From positions 1 to 35,073 of the forward strand of contig CAYUIQ010000072.1 in NCBI GenBank assembly GCA_964444795.1: DNA of 35,073 nt, read 5' to 3'. The stretch comes from JABMRP01 sp964444795 (lineage in GTDB: Bacteria; Planctomycetota; Planctomycetia; Pirellulales; Thermoguttaceae). The translations under genes and the position numbers were made by a program. Below the pieces are notes generated by a model. That model was given only the letters and a program-made list of their open reading frames with translations. It had not been told where the DNA came from and searched no databases. Positions 26,101 through 32,955 of this stretch are shown here, in pieces. Every line of letters begins with the position of its first letter. Positions within the stretch are counted from its first letter, which is position 1.

Positions 26101-26347
26101 GATTGTCAACGGCCGCGCGTACCCCATCCGCCACCTTGGCATCCCCATGGATCGACTGCACCACGAACTTGCTCTTCTCGGCCAAGGCCACGATCAGTTT
26201 GGAATCAGGCGCATTGACGACCACGCTCAGCCCGTCACCGTGTTTGGAGCAACGAGAAATGAGATTTGCCGTGCGCTCCGCATCTTGAGATCCAAACGCA
26301 ACACCGCACGACAATAAAGCCAACCACGCCGCTATGTGTTTTTGCAT
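23138..26347 (-). CDS. Large secreted PQQ-type beta-propeller protein
   Basis: This 1069-aa protein starts with a signal peptide (KHIAAWLALLSCGVAFGSQ). Residues ~20-170 resemble a Rossmann-like domain (LSVVVNAPDSKLIVALAEKS, VENLVNLLIVYDYPRL) of the type that planctomycete PQQ-propeller proteins often carry at the N-terminus. Two propeller regions follow (about 220-600 and 650-1069) with tryptophan-docking repeats: DAFNGKLLWKRP, DPATGKTLLEYEG, DARTGEQRWQCKCG, DEKSGKRLWTYIAGG and RASDGELVWRFR. No haem motif is present. Bound PQQ is not proven, since many such proteins are scaffolds. It lies 65 bp upstream of the di-haem gene and probably works with it. Confidence 0.87.
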   Translation of the reverse strand: MQKHIAAWLALLSCGVAFGSQDAERTANLISRCSKHGDGLSVVVNAPDSKLIVALAEKSKFVVQSIHGDAKVADGVRAAVDNRGLYGRISARQASLQHLPYVENLVNLLIVYDYPRLQRQGLTADEMARVIAPYGEIWVRCSSAAEATAVRGRLLDAGLVRSRDSAEAAEWVHATKPYPEEMDQWTHFRHNAEGDMVARDTLVGPPRHVQWVAGPIWQRHHALTPGTSTMVTAGGRLFYIQDESPIGFAGLPDQWALLARDAFNGKLLWKRPIQQWGDHVWSWWSGGHGARGNHPIHIRKRLVASDDRVFVTLGYNSPVSALDPATGKTLLEYEGTRYADELVYRDGVLYISANDRPQKALPGEGFFPRPTSTNTSEKTIWAIEPVSGEVLWKSGPYTGITEKSDRMSSMKNVQLTASEEGVFLTDPGGVVGLDLKSGKERFRFPLGVSGKVSTMYHEGTLVIAAKGTLTAIDARTGEQRWQCKCGSLGGTDVPGIFGIDGHVWTGDRIGMTMIAYDCATGEEKRRLSMEKVLADAGHHHRCYPNKSTVKYLISGRRAAEFTNYKTGEVTLHHWARGQCRYGLMPGNGLLYKLPDPCGCYIEAKLLGFYALASEETAQGFPRDAALAENLLQKGEAFGTGPEGKISAESEWPTFRHDRLRSSSVRTEIPDEIGTLWDVKVGRTLSPPVVAGGRVYVSAVDEHKIHSLDEKSGKRLWTYIAGGRVDSPPSVHGGTVIFGATDGWLYCLRASDGELVWRFRAAPDDRNIMAHDQIESAWPVHGSVLVANGIVYCTAGRSSFVDGGIFLYALDAANGTVLGKKVIHEVQTVDRRSANQMPENSPGAGSDILVTDGAHIFMRDRKLDFSIPLGTGANDYTFPTDTHLNTKSNFFDRFWFHRVNWTYGKVKGNIIAFDQEAAYSAYPYGGPSSSNFRLYVPRGGDTTMIPDKHKLSQEETGLKHMAGVFSGGFQLQRTGKQSWTIDKFPICPVSMVLAGNKLLLGGFADAIDPADPWARIEGRKNSTLWILSKQDGGKLAEYGLETLPVWNGMAAANRRLFISLTNGKLICLGE

Positions 26348-26504
26348 GCTTTCTACCTTATCTCAAACTGTAAACGGGGCCAATCGGCGCCGGCCAGTGG
26401 GAGTGTCAGCAATCCGATAGCCCCGACAACTCCTTGTCTGAAAATCATCTGCCTGACTCTCAATCGGGATCTTGCCTCATTTGAACAGAAGGTGTCGGGT
26501 GGAA

Positions 26505-28181
26505 TCAGTCCGTGATCTGGAGAATCTGAACGCCGAGGATCACGGCTCGGCCTCCGGCAGGGGTGGGTGAGTTCTCTCGGTCCTTGCTTGTAATGATCGT
26601 TAGGTATTGGTCGGGACCGCTGACGTCGACGTCGGTTACCACGTGCGTCTGGCCGGCAACCCACTTCTCCGCGTTCGGATCGTCGAGCGGCGCCACGGTC
26701 AATGGCGAGGCGTCGCCGCCTGTGAGGTCCACACCGACGGTTGCCAGGTGTGCCTTCTCGACGAGGTAGTTGCCCCAGTTGGCATGGTCCAGCGACGTTC
26801 GCCCCACCACGTACACGCGGTATGTACCTTTGGGCAGCCCTCGTAGACGCAAACCTACGAAGCCCGAAGCATAACCAGTCGGTGGATTGACAGCGTCCCG
26901 ACCCATCTCAGTATCGAAGACGCCGTGCGTGTTCCCTTGGGGGCCCGTCATCGTGTCGACTTCAGCGCTCCAATCGATGTCCTTCTTTCCGTGTCCGAGG
27001 TCTACTTCGATTCGATATGACGAAACACTGCCGTCCGCCAGAACGAATCTACCGCTCTGATCACCCACCAACGGGTTCCAATTGGTTTCGTGCGGATACA
27101 TATCGCCGGCCGCGTGTGCGGGTGATTGTGTTCCGTGATAGACGCCGGCTCGGCTTCCGCAGTCGAATTGGATCTTCAGCGGCTGGGTGCGCCATAAGGT
27201 CGCCGCCCGTATCGGCTCGAAGACCGTTTCGTCAAAAGGAACTTCTTCGAACCGCTTCTGCCCCGGTCGAACGGCTGCCGCCTGTGCTTCAACCAGCTTC
27301 TTTCGTGGAACCTCTCCTTCGCGGGTCCCCTTGATGGCCACTTCCACCTGCCCATCCAAAACGTGCACGTCCATCTCTCCTGACTCACCCACGACCAAGC
27401 CAAACTCGGTACCGAGATCGACCACTTCCGCAATCGGGGACTTCACCGTGAAGTTCGCCGCGGCCGGCGGGGCGAGAACGGTGAGTCTTCCGGCCCCAAC
27501 GAAGCACTCGGACTCGGAGTCCAGCCGCAACTGCGCGGGCCCCTCTAGGGTCACGCGGGCGCTACTTCCAAACTCGATCTGCACGATACCCGACTCGAGC
27601 TTGATCCACTGTTTCTCCAACGGCTGCCCCGGATGCACAGCCGTCGCACCCTCTGCCCATTGCGGGCGGATCACGCGAGCAACCGTCGCGATAGCCATAT
27701 CTTCAGAGACACTCTCCTTGTTTGACCGAGAATTCTCCCTCGAATCGCTTCCTACGACCTGTCGCCGATCGTCGCGATGCCCGTTGTTTAGGACGAACGC
27801 CCACACGCCAACGGTCGCGGCAACCGTCGCTGCGGTTAGCCAGCCGAGCGATAAGACCCAGCGGTTCGCCCGTGTGTTTGCTGCTTTCGATAAGTCGGAC
27901 GCCGATTCCCGGTCAACGAGTCGGACGTGCGGCGGCGGATCGCCTGGCACTCCCCTGACGCCATCGTCGCTGACGCCATTGTCGCTCAGTTTGGGCGAAC
28001 CGCTGAATTCAGCGTCCAGCATCGCATGCATGGCCATCAGCTCGCGATACCGTGCCCGGGCGGCAGCATCTCCGCGCAGTAATTCGTCGAGTCGCTCTTG
28101 CTTGTGCGCGGTCCACTCGCCATCGAGCAGATCCAAGAGCAGTCGTTCGAGTTTCCCGTTTGGCTTGCGATCTTCCGTCAT
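26505..28181 (-). CDS. FecR-type transmembrane anti-sigma/sensor protein with C-terminal beta-sandwich
   Basis: This 558-aa protein starts at an ATG that overlaps the sigma stop (ATGA at 28178-28181), after GGAGGG. The N-terminal ~60 residues (KLERLLLDLLDGEW, LDELLRGDAAARARY) resemble the cytosolic zinc-less anti-sigma domain. A membrane helix follows at about 105-130 (VLSLGWLTAATVAATVGVWA). The FecR domain runs to about residue 290 (VQIEFGSSARVTLEGPAQ, VVDLGTEFGLVV, VHVLDGQVEVA). The last ~220 residues form a carbohydrate-binding-like sandwich (YRVYVVGRTSL, FVGLRLRGLPKG). It probably binds a signal or glycan outside the cytoplasm and controls the sigma factor. Confidence 0.87.
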   Translation of the reverse strand: MTEDRKPNGKLERLLLDLLDGEWTAHKQERLDELLRGDAAARARYRELMAMHAMLDAEFSGSPKLSDNGVSDDGVRGVPGDPPPHVRLVDRESASDLSKAANTRANRWVLSLGWLTAATVAATVGVWAFVLNNGHRDDRRQVVGSDSRENSRSNKESVSEDMAIATVARVIRPQWAEGATAVHPGQPLEKQWIKLESGIVQIEFGSSARVTLEGPAQLRLDSESECFVGAGRLTVLAPPAAANFTVKSPIAEVVDLGTEFGLVVGESGEMDVHVLDGQVEVAIKGTREGEVPRKKLVEAQAAAVRPGQKRFEEVPFDETVFEPIRAATLWRTQPLKIQFDCGSRAGVYHGTQSPAHAAGDMYPHETNWNPLVGDQSGRFVLADGSVSSYRIEVDLGHGKKDIDWSAEVDTMTGPQGNTHGVFDTEMGRDAVNPPTGYASGFVGLRLRGLPKGTYRVYVVGRTSLDHANWGNYLVEKAHLATVGVDLTGGDASPLTVAPLDDPNAEKWVAGQTHVVTDVDVSGPDQYLTIITSKDRENSPTPAGGRAVILGVQILQITD

Positions 28182-28708
28182 GACAATCCCTCCGCTGCCA
28201 ATGTGCGGGTAACACAATCTCGCAGTACATTGCGGATCCGATAAACGGCCGTTGCCACGGCGCCGGCCGACTGCCCGGTCATCTCCGCAATCACCTTGAT
28301 CGAGTTCTCCGATCTATATCGCTGGGCGATCAGCCACCGCTGCTTCTCGGCGAGTTTCCCGAGACATCCCTGTAACGCCCTGCGCCCGTCATCCAGAACG
28401 TCCTGTTCTTCCTGCACTTCACTCGCCAGTTGGGTCATCAGTTCCTCGCTGAGGAACAAATGCCGGTCGCGGCCCTTGTCGCGTCGATAGGCAAGCACCT
28501 GAAAGAACGCCACTTTCGAGGCCCACGCCATGAAGCTGGTCCCGAGCGTGAATTCGCCTCGCCGCCGCCAGAGCACGAGATTCGTTTCCTGCAGAATGTC
28601 GCGAGCCACGTCACGACGCGGCACCAGCGTCAGGATGTAGGCAAACAGCCGATCCTGACACGTGGCAATCTGTTGAACGATTTGCTCCTCACGTTCTTTG
28701 GACGACAC
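28178..28708 (-). CDS. ECF-type RNA polymerase sigma factor
   Basis: This 176-aa sigma factor starts at a GTG with GGAGGG six bases upstream. Region 2 is visible at about 15-85 (DRLFAYILTLVPRRDVARDI, then LQETNLVLWRR, SFMAWASKVAFFQVL) and region 4 at about 115-165 (LAEKQRWLIAQRYR, IAEMTGQSAGAVATAVYRIR), the helix-turn-helix that reads the -35 element. No extra domain is present. The RRD-KGRDRHLFLSEEL linker is typical of the Rhodopirellula/Verrucomicrobium ECF family. It is coupled by an ATGA overlap to the FecR gene, and probably drives the leftward glycan/redox cluster and its own operon. Confidence 0.92.
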   Translation of the reverse strand: MSSKEREEQIVQQIATCQDRLFAYILTLVPRRDVARDILQETNLVLWRRRGEFTLGTSFMAWASKVAFFQVLAYRRDKGRDRHLFLSEELMTQLASEVQEEQDVLDDGRRALQGCLGKLAEKQRWLIAQRYRSENSIKVIAEMTGQSAGAVATAVYRIRNVLRDCVTRTLAAEGLS

Positions 28709-29320
28709 CCGCTACCCTCCCAGATAGGCTGCGCACCGACTCTCACCGTCCTGTCCGGTCTGTGACGACTACTCCATCAACTAGATACCGGAAGAAAGGA
28801 GACCATCACGCGAAAACGTGCGGAATCATGGCAAGGTCATTTTACTACAGGAGCACCCCTCTGCGTAACATGTGTAATCTCATGCGGTTGCGTCGCCTTT
28901 GGCTCCAGCGAAAATGCCCGTCGAGTCGGTTCCGACCATCACTCGGACTTTGGTGCAGACTCGCTGGCCGAATTCGTCTGGGCCGCATAATCCGCAGGGA
29001 TGCTGCACACTTCTGCAGTTTTCGACTTCCCCAAAAGTGTAGATGTCCTACGCACAGGATGAACGAGCCGTCCTGACTTGCGAGGCTTCCGCTCCTGTGG
29101 GGGGGCAGTCAGATTGACTACCTATCGCACTATTTGTCAACCGCCTCTTCGTGCTCTGGGGCGCCCCCACCGACGCGCCTTGGGGTAGTTCAGCCTCACC
29201 ATGCCCTACAGGCCTCCCGAAACGAGGGGCGCTGGTATAATGACGCGCTACGGCTTGGCGGCGTCGCGGAGCGAAGGTCAAACCCGAGTGGCCGGGTTCA
29301 TCGAGAAAGGAGACATCCCC
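28709..29320. promoter_or_regulatory. 612-bp divergent region between the sigma operon and the SBBP gene
   Basis: No gene with a ribosome site and plausible codon use is seen. Short open frames on both strands lack recognisable features. Upstream of the sigma gene, ATCACGCGA lies at 28805-28813, about 97 bp from the start; the same 9-mer is found twice upstream of the Gfo/Idh/MocA gene. AAAGGAG before 29321 is the ribosome site of the rightward gene. The region must hold the promoter for both transcripts, but I cannot place -35/-10 elements by eye. Confidence 0.4.
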
Positions 29321-30610
29321 ATGAAGGAAATCGTCGTTCTGGGTCTTCTGGCGATCAGCGCGGACTGTGTTTACGCCCAGCCAGATTCCAAGACCTGGAC
29401 CCGCCTTGTAGGGACCAGCAACCTTGACGAGGGCTACGCGGTGGCGGCGGACCCTTCAGGCAACTGCATCATCGCGGGAGGAACGCGAGGCAGTCTCTAC
29501 GGCTTGAATCAAGGACGATATGACCTGTTCGTTGCCAAGTATGACACCGGGGGAAAGCTGCTGTGGGGAAGGCAGCGGGGAACCGCGCAGCGCGAGTTTG
29601 CATTCGGCGTCGCTACGGATCCTTCGGGAAACATCTACGCCACGGGTTACACCGGCGCTGCCTTAGACGGGCAGACACACGCGGGAAACTGGGACATCTT
29701 TTTGACGAAATTCGGCCCGACGGGAGACTGGCTGTGGACAAGGCAGATCGGGGCAGGCCAGGACGATGAAGGCTATGCGGTCACCACGGATACCTCGGGC
29801 AACGTTTATCTTGCGGGTTATGTTCGGGGCAGCATCCATGGACAGACCCGCGGGGGAGCGGCGGACGTCATCATTTGCAAGTACAACCCGGCCGGCACCC
29901 GATTGTGGACCAGGCTGTTCGGCTCGGTAGAGATCGACCAAGCCTGGGCAGTTGCATGTGACGGGTCGGGGAGTGTCTTCATTTCGGGCTACACGCTGGG
30001 CTCCATTGAAGGCAACGCCTATCTGGCCAACGGTGATCTTTTCTTGGCCAAGTACGATACAGACGGCAACCGCCTCTGGTTGCGGCAGTGGGGCACGAAC
30101 AACGCGGAACACGGTTATTCTTTGGCGACGGACGAGGCCGGGAACGCCTATCTTTCCGGGTACACCACGGGCACACTGTACGGCCCCAAGAACGGCGGGC
30201 GCGACGTCTTTCTGGCCAAGTTTGACGCGTCAGGGACTCAATTGTGGGGGAGACAGTTTGGATCGACGCCCGTCCCAGACAGCAACGGGCACGATCAGGG
30301 CTGGGGCGTAGCGATGGGCTCTGACGGAAATGTGTACCTGGGGGGGCAAGTGGAAGGACCTTTTGACGGCAGTGTGCACCAGGGCGACCTGGATATCTTC
30401 CTGGCCAAGTACGATCCTACCGGGACCCGCCAGTGGTTCACCCAGGTGGGTACTGCCAGCAGCGATAGGGCCAGGGGCGTGGCCACCGCCGACGACGGTG
30501 TCACTTTCCTTTCCGGTATGACCTTCGGCCCGCTTGAGGGAAACACGAACCAGGGTGACTCGGATGTGTTCGCCATGCAGTTCGGCCCGGAGCCCCGGCG
30601 GCGCCGCTGA
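29321..30610 (+). CDS. Secreted SBBP beta-propeller protein, C-terminus frameshifted
   Basis: The ATG at 29321 follows AAAGGAG, and a signal peptide follows (KEIVVLGLLAISADCVYAQ). Residues ~25-425 hold about seven 50-60-residue SBBP repeats: each has an EGYAVATDPSGNVYLAGYT-type strand pair and DIFLAKYD, then a G-x-RLWTRQFG ending. Such propellers are surface or extracellular binding proteins. The frame ends FGPEPRRRR-stop at 30608-30610, but the adjacent frame continues immediately with a PKD-like domain. The gene therefore seems to have lost its natural end through an indel in the CCCCGGCGGCGCC run. The 429-aa product may still fold as a propeller. Confidence 0.82.
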   Translation: MKEIVVLGLLAISADCVYAQPDSKTWTRLVGTSNLDEGYAVAADPSGNCIIAGGTRGSLYGLNQGRYDLFVAKYDTGGKLLWGRQRGTAQREFAFGVATDPSGNIYATGYTGAALDGQTHAGNWDIFLTKFGPTGDWLWTRQIGAGQDDEGYAVTTDTSGNVYLAGYVRGSIHGQTRGGAADVIICKYNPAGTRLWTRLFGSVEIDQAWAVACDGSGSVFISGYTLGSIEGNAYLANGDLFLAKYDTDGNRLWLRQWGTNNAEHGYSLATDEAGNAYLSGYTTGTLYGPKNGGRDVFLAKFDASGTQLWGRQFGSTPVPDSNGHDQGWGVAMGSDGNVYLGGQVEGPFDGSVHQGDLDIFLAKYDPTGTRQWFTQVGTASSDRARGVATADDGVTFLSGMTFGPLEGNTNQGDSDVFAMQFGPEPRRRR

Positions 30611-30613
30611 CCG

Positions 30614-30790
30614 TCGGCGCGGAGCCGGACAAGCAGATCACCCTGGGCGGCGCGACGATCCTTGAAGGCACGGTGAGCGAGGAAACGCCGTTCTACGTCA
30701 TCGAATGGTCGCCGGCCGACCTGGGCAACCCGCAACTGCTTAACCCGACAGCCTCGCCGCCGGTCCCCGCCGTCTACACGTTGGTGGCGT
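30614..30790 (+). pseudogene. PKD-like domain frameshifted off the SBBP protein
   Basis: In a frame offset from the SBBP gene, starting right at its stop, the translation reads PLTVGAEPDKQITLGGATIL, then EGTVSEETPFYVIEWSPADL and NPTASPPVPAVYTLV. This matches the planctomycete PKD/adhesin repeat pattern (D/E-PDK-x-I-T-LGG, W-S-P, PTASP, YTL). No start codon or ribosome site suggests independent translation. It almost certainly was the C-terminal domain of the SBBP protein. The similarity stops after YTLV near 30790, so even this domain's last strand is lost. Confidence 0.62.
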
Positions 30791-31176
30791 GTTCCTGGTC
30801 AGTTGAGCTGAAGACCGACACGCCCTCAGACGGTAGAACGTGTCCGGTGAAAACGGAGCCGGAATCGGACCAGCCCAACCAATTTGGCGGGGTGAGCCAT
30901 CGGCGCCGGAGATCGGCGCGAGGCGCGTCGGTCGCCCGAGTCATCTGGAACACAGAAGTCGATGGCGCCGAAACGCAGGTTTCCAGAAGAATGTCAAGCC
31001 CACCCCACTGACCACATCCCGCCTAATGACCACCCATATGACCTCCAACTCGCCGCGATCCGCATCGATCTACCGCAAAAACCACGCCAACAGGTGGCCC
31101 ATGGAAGACGCCGCAAGCCCCGAACGACTCGAATCTTGCGACGTTAAGTAATTGCACCACAGGAGTTTACATCAAG
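30791..31176. other. 386-bp stretch without a recognisable gene, left of the attachment site
   Basis: Several overlapping plus-strand frames are open for 60-110 codons, including one ending at a TAA at 31145-31147 with a basic C-terminus (RRRKPRTTRILRR). None has a clear ribosome site, domain or consistent codon bias. This segment connects the broken PKD domain to the tRNA-half attachment site and may be decayed host or integrase-end sequence. I see no terminal repeats. Confidence 0.35.
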
Positions 31177-31217
31177 TAGCGACGCAGGGACTCGAACCCC
31201 GGACACGCGGATTATGA
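31177..31217 (-). other. 3' half of a tRNA with CAT anticodon: probable attachment site
   Basis: On the minus strand, this reads T33, anticodon CAT (31216-31214), AA, the 3' side of the anticodon stem TCCGC, variable loop GTGTC, a T-arm CGGGG-TTCGAAT-CCCTG, acceptor 3' strand CGTCGCT and discriminator A. The bases before T33 do not pair with the anticodon stem, and no 5' half is present, so it is not a working tRNA. This is what integration into a tRNA gene leaves at the far end of an element: the 3' half duplicated. Orientation puts the element to the right (31218 onward). Met or Ile2 identity cannot be decided. Confidence 0.78.
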
Positions 31218-31350
31218 TTCCCACTAAACAGATGGAGGGGCTTTGGAAACCGTTTGAATAGTTGAGGTTACGGCAATTGGCGAAACTGAATTGAGCCCAG
31301 AATCACCGAAAAACGGGCGGTTTTGGTAACAGAACCAGTAACGGTCCATA

Positions 31351-31392
31351 GCGGCCGGTCGGGATTGGCATCCTGACCGGTCGCTTTTGTTT
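31351..31392 (+). terminator. Intrinsic terminator just inside the mobile element
   Basis: A 14-bp stem (GCGGCCGGTCGGGA pairing with TCCTGACCGGTCGC, with two G:U pairs) has a 6-base loop TTGGCA and is followed by TTTTGTTT. It works on the plus strand only. No intact gene lies just upstream, so it may insulate the element from transcription through the attachment site, or end a gene now lost. Confidence 0.75.
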
Positions 31393-31500
31393 CGTCACTC
31401 CGGATGGCCCGAAAAGAAATCTTGAATCGGCCTAGCTGAATCCATGACAATCAAGCCATGTCGAGCGAGGATACCATCTGAACATCGGAGGACTAGGGGC

Positions 31501-31737
31501 ATGGTGCGAAAAACCACAGAGGTGCCGGGCGTCATCGTCGAGAGCGCGATTTACACACTGGCGGAAGTCGAAAGTCGGTTGAGGTTGGGTAAGTGGGCCA
31601 TGAGGGCGGCTCGCCGCAAAGGATTGCGAACGGTCAAGATTGGACGCCGACAGTACGTCCGTGGAGTTGACCTCGTTGCCTTTGTGGACAAGCTAGCCGC
31701 CGAACAGGAACAGGCAGCGGCCGCGGCCAACAACTGA
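31501..31737 (+). CDS. Excisionase-like winged-helix DNA-binding protein
   Basis: This 78-aa protein starts at an ATG with GGAGG about 9 bases upstream. Its core YTLAEVESRLRLGKWAMRAA, followed by RRKGLRTVKIGRRQYVRG and DLVAFVDKLAA, is the HTH_17/excisionase layout: a recognition helix, then a 'K-I-G-R-R-x-Y-V-R-G' wing and a final helix. Such proteins direct excision or act as element regulators. It is the first gene inside the element, 284 bp from the tRNA-half site, which fits a recombination directionality factor. No integrase gene is visible in the window, so this could equally be a transcription regulator. Confidence 0.72.
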   Translation: MVRKTTEVPGVIVESAIYTLAEVESRLRLGKWAMRAARRKGLRTVKIGRRQYVRGVDLVAFVDKLAAEQEQAAAAANN

Positions 31738-31893
31738 CCGGCCTGGTACGGGAGCATCTCTCCCAACATCACCCCCAGCCATCGCTCCGATTCGAGCGGT
31801 GGCTTGTTTATTTCCCTTGAACTCGGGTCACGGAATCTGCTCTGCTGTAGTTACCAGGCCCGACAGTCCATCCACCCGAACGGAGACAATCCC

Positions 31894-32379
31894 ATGGAAA
31901 CATCAACAGTCTCGATACCCGGCGCGGCCAAACTCACGGGCGCCAGTTATCAGATTCTCACACAATGGCGAGAGAAAGGGCTCGTGCCTATTGCTTCGCA
32001 CGGGGAATACGCCGGCGGCAAAGAAGGCAGGCTCGATCTCATTGGATTGCTTGTCATCGGTTTGATCCAAATGCTGCGAAAGCAAGGGGTGGCACTAGGC
32101 ACGATCCGACCTATCGCGGAATTTATTAGTGGGCATACGGCAGAGAGCCTGGAAAGACATTTTGGCCACGGGGAAGTGGTGTTGGTGTCGGCTATGCCTG
32201 ACTCGGAACCATGCCTTGTACCACTCGGCCCCCAAGTGAAACGTGCAAGCCGGATGATATTGCATGTCCAAATCAACTTAGAGATCTGCTATCGGCAACT
32301 TCAGCTTTCGCTGGCGAAACACCGCGACCAGCCTTCCGCTTTCGCCGACAACGAGAAGGCGACTGCACACCGCAAGTAG
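31894..32379 (+). CDS. MerR-like helix-turn-helix regulator
   Basis: The start METSTVSIPG at 31894 follows CGGAGA; longer readings from 31804 lack support. The 161-aa protein opens with a MerR-type winged helix (SIPGAAKLTGASYQILTQWR, then EKGLVPIA), and then a helical region (LIGLLVIGLIQMLRKQGVAL, IRPIAEFISG). The C-terminal third has strands (EVVLVSAMPDSEP) and a helix (HVQINLEICYRQLQLS). MerR proteins normally dimerise through a long helix after the wing, consistent with this. No metal-binding cysteine pattern is seen. It probably regulates element genes such as the replication ATPase. Confidence 0.72.
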   Translation: METSTVSIPGAAKLTGASYQILTQWREKGLVPIASHGEYAGGKEGRLDLIGLLVIGLIQMLRKQGVALGTIRPIAEFISGHTAESLERHFGHGEVVLVSAMPDSEPCLVPLGPQVKRASRMILHVQINLEICYRQLQLSLAKHRDQPSAFADNEKATAHRK

Positions 32380-32397
32380 AGATGAACTGAAAAGAAA

Positions 32398-32955
32398 ATG
32401 ATTGCGTTCAATACCACGACAAAAAAAGCCCACCAGGGACCAACTGGCAGGCGTGGACAAAAAGTCCAGAATCTAACCACAACGCCTGAATCCTACCCGA
32501 CACGGCGGGCGGGTGCAAGGGCTCTTTCCAGCCCAGCGATCGAGATAGATCGCCGCCGAATCGCCATCGCCCGGCGATTACTGAAGCCGACACCTGTCGA
32601 TCGAGGCGAGGTGCCCGACTGGCTGATCCGTCGAATCGAGGCGGCATTCGGGCCTGGTCCGTATCCAAAGCACCACCTGCCAGTTGTACACGCTGCCTGT
32701 CAAACGACACCGGACGGTCGGCCCGAACACTGGCTCGATCATCACGGCGAGACATTCGATCGAGGCGAATCTTGCTTCGTGTCCGAGCCGTACCATGTAA
32801 CCGAACGAGACCACCGGTCCGTCGCCAGATTCTGCGAAGTACTGGGATTGGAATACGAGATCCAATCGAACGGCTGGCACTTCCCAGGCGAGGTGGTCCG
32901 GATCTTGATCCGAGAGTCGGACCCCAAAGTCGGCGGGGAGGTGAGCCCCGCATGA
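32398..32955 (+). CDS. Hypothetical element protein preceding the replication ATPase
   Basis: This 185-aa protein has only one ATG near its start (32398) and no strong ribosome site, so the first ~50 low-complexity residues may be wrong. From about residue 55 it has a helix (RRIAIARRLLKPTPVDRGE) and a middle region with HHLPVVHAACQT, then RDHRSVARFCEVLGLEYEIQ and a VVRILIRES end. Its stop overlaps the ATPase start (ATGA at 32952-32955), so the two are probably translated together. I do not recognise the domain; a partner of the replication protein is an inference from coupling. Confidence 0.6.
   Translation: MIAFNTTTKKAHQGPTGRRGQKVQNLTTTPESYPTRRAGARALSSPAIEIDRRRIAIARRLLKPTPVDRGEVPDWLIRRIEAAFGPGPYPKHHLPVVHAACQTTPDGRPEHWLDHHGETFDRGESCFVSEPYHVTERDHRSVARFCEVLGLEYEIQSNGWHFPGEVVRILIRESDPKVGGEVSPA

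Noticed and set aside
31177..31217. Functional tRNA-Met gene
   Set aside because: Only the 3' half from T33 is present; the D-arm, acceptor 5' strand and 5' anticodon stem do not exist to its right.
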